Program-made: the position numbers and the translations under genes
Shown here: positions 1-5,081 of the stretch, piece by piece
How positions within the stretch are numbered: the first letter of the stretch is position 1
How the letters are laid out: the number at the start of each line of letters is the position of its first letter
Assembly: GCA_013153955.1 (NCBI GenBank)
Contig: JAADDM010000023.1
Coordinates: 1 to 5,081 of the forward strand
Direction: 5' to 3'
Origin: Gammaproteobacteria bacterium
GTDB taxonomy: Bacteria; Pseudomonadota; Gammaproteobacteria; Thiomicrospirales; Thiomicrospiraceae
Length of the DNA stretch: 5,081 bases
The notes under the pieces: model-generated
The model's database searches: none
What the model was told of the DNA's origin: nothing
What the model saw: only the letters and a program-made list of their open reading frames with translations

Positions 1-1208
1 CCTGCTAAGCCAATTTCACCAAAAATAATCAGCTCTTGTGAAAGCGGCTGATCGCGCATACTTGAAATAATCGCGGCCAACACTGCTAAATCTGCACTGG
101 TTTCAGAGACTTTTACACCGCCTACCACATTGACATACACATCTTGATCACTGGCCTGAATGCCACCATGACGATGCATAATCGCCAGTAGCATGGTAAT
201 TCTATTCTGGTCTAATCCCACCATGACTCGCTTAGGCGCGCCATAGGGAGAGTCATCGACTAAGGCCTGAATTTCAACGAGTAAGGGGCGAGAACCCTCC
301 CATATCACCATAACCACGGAGCCTGAAGAGACCGCCTCACCTCTGGAAAGAAAAATAGCTGAGGGGTTTTTAATTTGCTTCATACCGCGTTCAGTCATGG
401 CAAATACCCCTAGCTCATTAACTGCACCAAATCTATTTTTGATGGCGCGCAAAGTTCGATAACGACTGTCCGATTGGCCTTCTAAAAAAAGAACTGTATC
501 CACAATATGCTCCAAGACTCTTGGACCGGCAACCTCGCCTGATTTGGTGACATGTCCTACCAAAAAGATGGCTATATTATTTTGCTTTGCATAACGGGTT
601 AAGTATGCAGCGGACTCTCTTACCTGAGAAACCCCTCCAGCCCCTCCTGTCACTTCTGCCAACTGCATGGTTTGAATAGAGTCCACCACCATCACTTTAG
701 GGCCTTCAGCTTGAGCACTATTTGCAATTAACTCAACATCTGTCTCTGTCAATAATCGCAATTTATCATCAGGCAATTCCATGCGTTTAGCACGTAGGGC
801 AACCTGCTGTAGAGATTCCTCTCCTGTCACATACAGCACCTTATGCAACTGACTCAGTGCACACATCACCTGTAATAAAATAGAGGACTTTCCAACACCA
901 GGATCTCCCCCTATTAGCACCACCGAACCCGGTACAATCCCCCCACCCAAAACACGATCTAGCTCACTCATGGTTGAGGTAATTCTAGGCACCTCCGCCA
1001 AATCAACATCAGATATAGACTGTACCTGAGTGGTCATTGCCCCCGAGAAGCCTTTAGGCGCAGACGGAGGGCTGGCTTTTGCACTGGACGATGACAATTT
1101 AAACTCTTTTAAGGTATTCCACGCGTGACACATGGCACACTGCCCCTGCCACTGTGAATGATCTGCGCCGCACTCTGTGCAGACATATGCTGTTTTAACT
1201 TTTGCCAT
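1..1208 (-). CDS. radA: DNA repair protein RadA/Sms, C-terminus cut off by the window edge
   Basis: RadA is a RecA-like ATPase that helps process recombination intermediates by branch migration during homologous-recombination repair. About 402 residues are visible; the family is usually near 455-460, so roughly the last 50-60 lie beyond the left edge. In order I read an N-terminal four-cysteine zinc finger (C10, C13, C24, C27), a short Ser/Ala/Pro-rich linker (about 38-52), a RecA-type ATPase core with Walker A GDPGVGKSS at 101-109, a Walker B-like strand VMVVDSIQT at 172-180, and the RadA-specific KNRFG motif at 257-261. The visible end (SMRDQPLSQELIIFGEIGLA) falls in the Lon-like C-terminal domain. 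The ATG is chosen because it places the zinc finger at the usual distance from the N-terminus. No Shine-Dalgarno is visible in the AT-rich bases just before it, which is odd. The gene follows petC in the same direction but behind a terminator, so it is probably transcribed separately. Confidence 0.96.
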   Translation of the reverse strand, partial: MAKVKTAYVCTECGADHSQWQGQCAMCHAWNTLKEFKLSSSSAKASPPSAPKGFSGAMTTQVQSISDVDLAEVPRITSTMSELDRVLGGGIVPGSVVLIGGDPGVGKSSILLQVMCALSQLHKVLYVTGEESLQQVALRAKRMELPDDKLRLLTETDVELIANSAQAEGPKVMVVDSIQTMQLAEVTGGAGGVSQVRESAAYLTRYAKQNNIAIFLVGHVTKSGEVAGPRVLEHIVDTVLFLEGQSDSRYRTLRAIKNRFGAVNELGVFAMTERGMKQIKNPSAIFLSRGEAVSSGSVVMVIWEGSRPLLVEIQALVDDSPYGAPKRVMVGLDQNRITMLLAIMHRHGGIQASDQDVYVNVVGGVKVSETSADLAVLAAIISSMRDQPLSQELIIFGEIGLA

Positions 1209-1232
1209 AAGGTTTATTTTATACACTACTTT

Positions 1233-1325
1233 TATAGGTGAATGAAAGGGTGATCGCTAGGCCTGCACCAATCAAAAAATGAGTCATTAACACCTGACCT
1301 AGTATAGACACTCTTTCATTCTATA
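1233..1325. repeat. Nested imperfect inverted repeat in the petC-radA spacer
   Basis: The left arm (1233-1252) reads TATAG, then GTG, then AATGAAAGGGTG. The right arm (1309-1325), read on the opposite strand, gives TATAG then AATGAAAGAGTG. The arms therefore match at 16 of 17 positions apart from a 3-base insertion on the left. Inside them a second pair, CTAGG (1257-1261) and CCTAG (1298-1302), shares nearly the same centre. At the middle is the 11-base palindrome AATGAGTCATT (1278-1288). Such nested symmetry could fold into a long hairpin as RNA or a cruciform as DNA. The function is unknown: a structured radA leader, a protein-binding site or a small TA-bounded inverted-repeat element are all possible. 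No gene is encoded in it with confidence. Confidence 0.6.
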
Positions 1326-1329
1326 TGCG
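1301..1329 (-). promoter_or_regulatory. Possible radA promoter (weak)
   Basis: On the minus strand TATACT (1306-1301) matches the sigma-70 -10 consensus at five of six bases. The hexamer 17 bases upstream (CGCATA) is a poor -35. It lies between the petC terminator and radA, where a promoter is expected, and inside the nested inverted repeat. A second -10-like TATAAA (1223-1218) sits so close to the radA ATG that its transcript would be almost leaderless. Neither is convincing on sequence alone. Confidence 0.22.
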
Positions 1330-1342
1330 AATCAAGCAAGCT

Positions 1343-1376
1343 AAAAACCAAAAAGCCTGCAATTAAGCAGGCTTTT
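1343..1376 (-). terminator. Rho-independent terminator after petC
   Basis: On the minus strand a perfect 10-bp stem, AAAAGCCTGC pairing with GCAGGCTTTT (1376-1367 and 1360-1351), encloses a 6-base TTAATT loop. It is followed by T-rich sequence (five T, GG, five T) reaching 1343. It begins 25 bases after the petC stop codon and closes the petABC operon. On the plus strand only four T follow the stem, so it acts mainly in the minus direction. Confidence 0.88.
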
Positions 1377-1400
1377 GGACGAACTACAAGTAATTAAGCA

Positions 1401-2060
1401 CTAGTGCTTAATGTCCTTCCAATACTCTCTTTTAAGAAGATAGGTCAATAGAAGCATTAGCAGTAAGAAGGCGATGACCTTCCAACCCAAGTCTAAACGA
1501 TCTAACTTAGAAGGCTCACCGACATAAGATAAAAAGTTCGTAATATCTCTTGCAGCTTGCTCATACTCTTCTTCTGTAGAGTGGCGTTTAATCCCCTCTA
1601 GTACGTTCGGCATCGCAGTCCCTTTTAGCACGGTATTGTCCCATGTCCCGTCCTCTGTCTCATGGTAGGCACGTAAGAAAGTGTAAATATAGTCCTCTCC
1701 TTTCAATCGTGACATCAGCGATAAGTCAGGCGGCTCTGTTCCAAAAACCCCCTTGGCAATATCGGGCAACATGCGGGTTTCAACATCGTCAACGACCCGA
1801 CCTTGTCCATAAGCCATCTTCTCCATGATTTCATCATCTGACCAACCAATATTACGAGCAATTCGGTTATAACGAATATACTTAATTGAGTGGCAAGCCA
1901 TACAGTAATTAGAAAAGAGTACTGCACCACGCTGCAAAGAGGCCTGATCACGCAAATCATTATTTGCATGTTCAAGCGTAATGCCATATCCACCCCCTGC
2001 CTGAGCAGAAAGGGATAAAGGTAATAAAAATAGACTACAGATAATTAATAGCTTCTTCAT
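1401..2060 (-). CDS. petC: Cytochrome c1, haem-c subunit of the cytochrome bc1 complex
   Basis: Cytochrome c1 takes electrons from the Rieske protein and passes them to a soluble or membrane c-type cytochrome in the periplasm. The 219-residue product starts with a Sec signal peptide (KK at 2-3, hydrophobic 4-18, likely cleavage after AQA at 19-21). The covalent haem site is CMACH (C53, C56, H57), and M150 in AMPNVL is the likely sixth iron ligand. A single C-terminal anchor helix lies at about 193-209, followed by the basic tail KREYWKDIKH on the cytoplasmic side. The length is at the short end for cytochrome c1, but no expected element is missing. The ATG directly abuts the petB stop codon (TAA then ATG, no gap), and a GAGAGG ribosome site lies inside the end of petB, so translation is probably coupled. 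The intrinsic terminator follows closely. Confidence 0.97.
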   Translation of the reverse strand: MKKLLIICSLFLLPLSLSAQAGGGYGITLEHANNDLRDQASLQRGAVLFSNYCMACHSIKYIRYNRIARNIGWSDDEIMEKMAYGQGRVVDDVETRMLPDIAKGVFGTEPPDLSLMSRLKGEDYIYTFLRAYHETEDGTWDNTVLKGTAMPNVLEGIKRHSTEEEYEQAARDITNFLSYVGEPSKLDRLDLGWKVIAFLLLMLLLTYLLKREYWKDIKH

Positions 2061-3305
2061 TTAAGTAACCCTCTCTGGTACAGGCTTGGTTTTCTCATTC
2101 ACCGAAGTAAAGGGCAAAATAAGGAAGAACATAAAGTATAACGCGGTAAAGATTTGCGCTAATTTTGTTAGTTCAGGCGTTGCTGGCTGAGTGCCTAGCC
2201 ATCCAAGAATAACAAAGCTGACCACCAAAATAGTCAATAGAATTTTGAATGACAATCCGCGATAACGAATTGATTTAACCTTACAACGATCTAACCATGG
2301 CATTGCAAAGAGCACTGCAATCGCGCCACCCATTGCCACGACCCCTAAGAACTTATCAGGAATCGCTCTCAAAATTGCATAGAAAGGTGTGAAATACCAA
2401 ACGGGTGCAATATGATCAGGTGTTTTCAATGGGTTTGCTGGTTCAAAGTTAGGCGCCTCAATAAAGTAGCCGCCGCCCTCTGGGGCATAGAACATAACAA
2501 TCGCAAATAACAACATAAAGAACACTGCGCCCATCGAATCCTTAACGGAATAATATGGATGGAAGGGAATACCATCCATTGGTAAACCACGGTCATTCTT
2601 ATATTTCTTAATCTCAACCCCATCCGGGTTATTCGACCCAACCTGATGCAGTGCGACAATATGCATAAAGACAAGTACCACTAACACCAACGGCAGTGCG
2701 ATAACATGCAGTGCAAAGAAACGGTTCAGTGTCACATCAGAGATGACAAAATCTCCACGAACCCACAAAGCTAAATCAGGTCCGATAAGGGGAATCGCCC
2801 CAAACAAAGAGATAATCACCTGTGCGCCCCAGTAAGACATCTGGCCCCAAGGCAATAAATACCCCATGAAAGCTTCAGCCATCAATAACAGGAATAACAT
2901 CATCCCGATAAGCCAAACCAGCTCGCGCGGTTCTTTATAGGATCCGTAGAGCATTCCTCGCATCATGTGCAGGTAGACCACTAAAAAAAATGCGGAGGCA
3001 CCTGTTGAGTGCATATAGCGGATTAACCAACCCCACTCGACATCTCGCATGATGTACTCAACGGAGGCAAATGCTTCAGCAGCACTCGGCTTGTAGCTCA
3101 TGGTTAACCAGATACCCGTGACGATTTGGTTAACTAGAACAATCAATGCTAAAGAGCCAAAAAAGTACCAAAAGTTGAAGTTTTTAGGCGCATAGTATTC
3201 GCCAACGTGTACATTCCATGTACTCACAAGAGGGTAGCGTTTATCAAACCAGCCTAACAAAGTGCCGTTCTTGGCGACTAATTTTGAATCATTATGATCA
3301 GACAT
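2061..3305 (-). CDS. petB: Cytochrome b, quinol-oxidising membrane subunit of the bc1 complex
   Basis: Cytochrome b carries haems bL and bH and both quinone sites of the Q cycle in the inner membrane. The 414-residue length suits a full-length eight-helix cytochrome b with the N-terminal haem domain and C-terminal domain in one chain. The likely haem ligands are H99 and H113 in helix B and H200 and H215 in helix D. The second pair is one residue further apart than in mitochondrial cytochrome b. The Qo-site motif, usually PEWY, reads PVWY at 301-304 within PVWYFTPFYAILRAIPDKFL. Other family marks are GYLLPWGQMSYWGAQV at 148-163 and NRFFALH at 194-200. The start codon shares one base with the petA stop (TAATG), with AAGGAG 10 bases upstream. 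It is the middle gene of petABC; losing it would abolish the complex. Confidence 0.98.
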   Translation of the reverse strand: MSDHNDSKLVAKNGTLLGWFDKRYPLVSTWNVHVGEYYAPKNFNFWYFFGSLALIVLVNQIVTGIWLTMSYKPSAAEAFASVEYIMRDVEWGWLIRYMHSTGASAFFLVVYLHMMRGMLYGSYKEPRELVWLIGMMLFLLLMAEAFMGYLLPWGQMSYWGAQVIISLFGAIPLIGPDLALWVRGDFVISDVTLNRFFALHVIALPLVLVVLVFMHIVALHQVGSNNPDGVEIKKYKNDRGLPMDGIPFHPYYSVKDSMGAVFFMLLFAIVMFYAPEGGGYFIEAPNFEPANPLKTPDHIAPVWYFTPFYAILRAIPDKFLGVVAMGGAIAVLFAMPWLDRCKVKSIRYRGLSFKILLTILVVSFVILGWLGTQPATPELTKLAQIFTALYFMFFLILPFTSVNEKTKPVPERVT

Positions 3306-3922
3306 TATGCTTGAGCTCCTTCAGATGGCCCTTCTCCAATACGAATAAGCGTATCCGTAATGAAATGGTGCGGTGGTACTTCCAAATTGGTCGGGGCAGG
3401 AACAGACTGAAAAACTCGGCCAGCCAAGTCAAAACGAGAACCATGGCAAGGACAGAAGAACCCTCCCTGCCAATCCGCACCAATATCAGGTGAGCCAATA
3501 GCAGGACGAAACAGCGGCGCACACCCTAGGTGCGTACAGATACCAACGACGACAAGGTATTCTGCTTTAACCGCGCGAGCAGGATTTTTACAGTATTCTG
3601 GTTGGTCAGACTCGTCAGAAGCAGGGTCTCTTAACTGACCGTCTAGAGGCGCCAGTCCTTCAAGCATTTCAGGGGTTCTGCGCACAACCCATACAGGCTT
3701 CCCACGCCATGCAACCGTTAACATCTGACCTAATTGAAGCTGACTAATGTCCGCATTTACCGGAGCACCAGCAGCCTTAGCTCTCTCACTTGGCTGCCAA
3801 GAGCTTACAAATGGCACCGCCAGAAAGGTGGCACCCACTGCGCCTACAACACCTGTTGCACCGGTTAACACTTTTCGGCGCTCAAGATTCACGCTCGTAC
3901 TGTTTTGTTCTTCTGTCGACAT
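3305..3922 (-). CDS. petA: Rieske iron-sulfur subunit of the cytochrome bc1 complex
   Basis: This subunit carries a [2Fe-2S] cluster that takes the first electron from ubiquinol at the Qo site and swings to cytochrome c1. From the chosen ATG it has 205 residues. ERRKVLTG (14-21), with its twin arginine, followed by a hydrophobic helix (about 18-40) forms an uncleaved Tat-type signal anchor. Next come the flexible hinge around SERAKAAGAP and the soluble Rieske fold. The cluster ligands are in CTHLGC (C129, H131; C134 is the disulfide partner) and CPCHG (C157, H160; C159 the disulfide partner). The residue after GSR is F164 where high-potential Rieske proteins have Tyr. A TTG eight codons upstream (at 3946) is in frame, but the ATG has a properly spaced AGGA, so I prefer it. 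It is the first gene of petABC. Confidence 0.97.
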   Translation of the reverse strand: MSTEEQNSTSVNLERRKVLTGATGVVGAVGATFLAVPFVSSWQPSERAKAAGAPVNADISQLQLGQMLTVAWRGKPVWVVRRTPEMLEGLAPLDGQLRDPASDESDQPEYCKNPARAVKAEYLVVVGICTHLGCAPLFRPAIGSPDIGADWQGGFFCPCHGSRFDLAGRVFQSVPAPTNLEVPPHHFITDTLIRIGEGPSEGAQA

Positions 3923-3930
3923 AGGTTTTT

Positions 3931-3934
3931 TCCT
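3931..3934 (-). promoter_or_regulatory. Ribosome binding site that fixes the petA start
   Basis: AGGA on the minus strand lies 8 bases before the ATG at 3922 and lies downstream of the competing TTG at 3946, where it cannot serve that codon. It supports the 205-residue product over the 213-residue reading. Confidence 0.6.
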
Positions 3935-3959
3935 AGTTGTTCGCAAGCAAATTCCCCTT

Positions 3960-3988
3960 ATTCTACCTAAGCTAACACAAAATTTAAA
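3960..3988 (-). promoter_or_regulatory. Likely petABC promoter
   Basis: On the minus strand TTTAAA (3988-3983, four of six consensus bases) and TAGAAT (3965-3960, five of six) are separated by 17 bases. This would give a leader of about 30 bases before the petA ATG. A 5-bp inverted repeat, ATCAG and CTGAT (3988-3992 and 3999-4003), abuts the upstream side of the -35 and could be a regulator site. A separate TTGACT (4025-4020) further upstream has only TATCAG at a short 15-base spacing and is a weaker alternative. Confidence 0.45.
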
Positions 3989-4038
3989 TCAGTATCTTCT
4001 GATATTCGCAAATAAATAAAGTCAACCTATGAAGAGGC

Positions 4039-4053
4039 ATAAGCTTAGCTTAT
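4039..4053. repeat. Short perfect inverted repeat downstream of ybgI
   Basis: ATAAGC and GCTTAT flank a 3-base TTA loop (plus strand). It sits 33 bases past the ybgI stop and upstream of the petABC promoter. No T tract follows on the minus strand, so it is not a canonical terminator. No terminator is otherwise evident between ybgI and petA, so read-through into petABC is possible. Confidence 0.35.
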
Positions 4054-4085
4054 AGTGTACCCTGTGAAAAGCCTATAAAACCGCC

Positions 4086-4826
4086 TTAAACAGGATTATT
4101 AATATCAATAAAATGACACACTACATTAAATTTATACGAGAGATGCTCACCCAAGGCCTTAACCCCTAAGCGTTCCGTCGCATGATGCCCTGCGGCTAAA
4201 TAATGAATACCGCTCTCTAATGCTTGATGTGTCGTTTGCTCTGAAACTTCACCACTAATATAGACATCAGCTCCCCACTCAATCGCTTGATCAATATAGC
4301 CCTGTGCGCCGCCACTACACCAAGCAATGGTCTGAACCTCTTGAGGTCCACCCGGTAGATGCAAAACATCTCGCCCTAAACTACCCGAGATAACCTGTTT
4401 AAATTGAGCCATATTCATGGATTTATTCAACTTTCCTAACCTAACTAACCCTGGTTTAGGTGTTATATCCTCTAAGCTCCAAAGCTGCGCAAGTTGTGCA
4501 TTATTTCCTAGGATCGCGTGGCCATCTAATGGCAAATGATAGCCAATTAAATTAATGTCATTCATCAAAAGTGCTTTAATGCGCTTCTGTTTCAGTCCCA
4601 CGATCTGTGGCTTTTCATTTTTCCAAAAGTAACCATGATGCACCAGTATTGCATCTGCCTTCAACTCTATTGCCGCGTCTATCAAAGCTTGACACGCAGT
4701 CACCCCTGTCACAATCGTATTAATCTCTTTGCGCCCTTCAACCTGTAAACCATTCGGGGCATAATCTTGATAACTGCTTACCTCAAGTAAGTCATCCAGA
4801 TAATCTATTAACTCTGTACGCTGCAT
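4086..4826 (-). CDS. ybgI: NIF3/YbgI-family dinuclear metal-binding protein
   Basis: This is a conserved cytoplasmic protein of the NIF3 family, which folds into a toroidal hexamer with a two-metal centre. Databases often call it GTP cyclohydrolase 1 type 2 homolog, but the physiological role of the E. coli member is unsettled. At 246 residues it is about the length of E. coli YbgI (247). Shared stretches include DYAPNGLQVEG (21-31), VHHGYFWK (62-69), HLPLD (97-101), GNNAQLA (107-113), SGEVSEQT (191-198) and AAGHHATERLG (211-221). By comparison with YbgI the metal ligands should be H63, H64, D101, H214 or H215, and E218, all present. The ATG matches the family N-terminus; the upstream AGAGAG is only a modest ribosome site. 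The gene lies between the hisD terminator and petABC. I see no strong promoter of its own. No functional link to the bc1 complex is implied beyond adjacency. Confidence 0.95.
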   Translation of the reverse strand: MQRTELIDYLDDLLEVSSYQDYAPNGLQVEGRKEINTIVTGVTACQALIDAAIELKADAILVHHGYFWKNEKPQIVGLKQKRIKALLMNDINLIGYHLPLDGHAILGNNAQLAQLWSLEDITPKPGLVRLGKLNKSMNMAQFKQVISGSLGRDVLHLPGGPQEVQTIAWCSGGAQGYIDQAIEWGADVYISGEVSEQTTHQALESGIHYLAAGHHATERLGVKALGEHLSYKFNVVCHFIDINNPV

Positions 4827-4867
4827 CTTATATTCTCTCTATACGGGGAAACCCTCTAATGGCGGGC

Positions 4868-4904
4868 AAAAAAAAACCACCAGACCTGATTAGGCCGGAT
4901 GGTT
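4868..4904 (-). terminator. Rho-independent terminator after hisD
   Basis: On the minus strand a 13-position stem (4904-4892 with 4887-4875) has a 4-base AATC loop, one mismatch and two G-U pairs. It is followed by a nine-T run that overlaps the stem base and ends at 4868. It sits 41 bases after the hisD stop and separates the histidine gene from ybgI. Confidence 0.88.
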
Positions 4905-4920
4905 CTTGATATTAAAAGTA

Positions 4921-4945
4921 GCTTGCGAGTAACAACTCAACAAGC
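4921..4945 (-). terminator. Second hairpin immediately after the hisD stop
   Basis: GCTTG and CAAGC (outer 5 bp) plus GAGT and ACTC (inner 4 bp) form a hairpin with a 4-base loop and a small 2-by-1 internal bulge. It begins on the base after the hisD stop codon. On the minus strand it is followed by TACTTTT, a weak U tract. It may be an auxiliary terminator or an mRNA 3'-end protecting structure ahead of the stronger terminator. Confidence 0.45.
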
Positions 4946-5081
4946 CTACCCTGTGATGCGGTAACGAGCAGATGCAGCATGCGCTTGCAAGCCTTCTCCA
5001 TCAGCGAGTACACCCGCAATATGACCTAATGTATTTGCCCCTTCGGCAGAACACATAATTAGGCTTGAACGTTTCTGGAAA
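4946..5081 (-). CDS. hisD: Histidinol dehydrogenase, C-terminal 44 residues only
   Basis: HisD oxidises histidinol to histidine in two NAD-dependent steps at the end of histidine biosynthesis in the cytoplasm. Only the last 44 codons and a TAG stop are in the window, and the gene continues past the right edge. The visible tail begins FQKRSSLIMCSAEG, the usual [FY]xKRSS strand of HisD, and continues with HIAGVLADGEGLQAHAASAR. The His in LQAH corresponds to the zinc-ligand histidine in the LTAH motif near the C-terminus of enteric HisD (H419 in E. coli numbering). The call rests on this short tail and the recognised motif, so it is less certain than the complete genes. Two hairpins follow, so hisD appears to be the last gene of its transcript here. 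Confidence 0.82.
   Translation of the reverse strand, partial: FQKRSSLIMCSAEGANTLGHIAGVLADGEGLQAHAASARYRITG

Noticed and set aside
1643..1828. Plus-strand open frame of 61 codons
   Set aside because: It lies wholly antisense within petC, has no family resemblance, and is explained by the codon structure of the real gene.
1715..1993. Minus-strand open frame of 92 codons in another frame of petC
   Set aside because: It overlaps a confidently identified cytochrome c1 that carries the CMACH haem motif in the correct frame.
2426..2674. Minus-strand open frame of 82 codons inside petB
   Set aside because: It is an out-of-frame reading of cytochrome b with no recognisable domain.
3218..3522. Overlapping open frames on both strands across the petA-petB junction (3218-3493 plus, 3298-3522 minus)
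   Set aside because: Both are shadows of the Rieske and cytochrome b genes, and neither has a ribosome site or protein similarity that I recognise.
3923..3946. Upstream TTG start adding eight residues (MRTTRKKP) to the Rieske protein
   Set aside because: The ATG at 3922 has a correctly spaced AGGA, and its N-terminus is a normal Tat-type anchor. The extension would place the ribosome site inside the coding region.
3747..4019. Plus-strand open frame of 90 codons running from petA into the spacer
   Set aside because: It is antisense to the start of petA and overlaps the petABC promoter, with no recognisable product.
4039..4053. Inverted repeat considered as a ybgI terminator
   Set aside because: The stem is only 6 bp, and no T tract follows on the minus strand.

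Overview
The window reads as ordinary core chromosome of a gammaproteobacterium with a moderate, slightly AT-leaning base composition. All five genes lie on the minus strand. The evidence for this lineage is a YbgI-like NIF3 protein, a three-subunit cytochrome bc1 operon with separate cytochrome b and c1 genes, a cytochrome b with PVWY instead of PEWY at the quinol site, and a neighbouring histidine-biosynthesis gene. A sulfur-oxidiser or methylotroph of the Thiotrichales type would fit, but the genus cannot be fixed from the sequence alone.

In the direction of transcription (high to low coordinates) the layout is as follows. The last 44 codons of hisD (histidinol dehydrogenase) enter from the right edge and are followed by two hairpins. 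The second hairpin is a strong intrinsic terminator with a nine-base U tract. Next comes a full-length NIF3/YbgI-family dinuclear-metal protein. A 163-base spacer holding a plausible promoter precedes petA (Rieske iron-sulfur protein), petB (cytochrome b) and petC (cytochrome c1). These three genes are packed with a 1-base overlap and then a zero-base gap, and they end at a clear intrinsic terminator. A 192-base spacer with an unusual nested inverted repeat follows, and then radA (Sms), which runs off the left edge after about 402 codons.

petABC encodes all three redox subunits of ubiquinol:cytochrome c oxidoreductase. This inner-membrane complex oxidises ubiquinol, reduces a periplasmic c-type cytochrome and moves protons outward through the Q cycle. 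hisD, ybgI and radA are functionally separate housekeeping neighbours. I see no phage, transposase, CRISPR, toxin-antitoxin, tRNA or rRNA signal. I found no credible new multi-gene system. The least-explained part of the window is the nested inverted repeat of about 93 bp between petC and radA.
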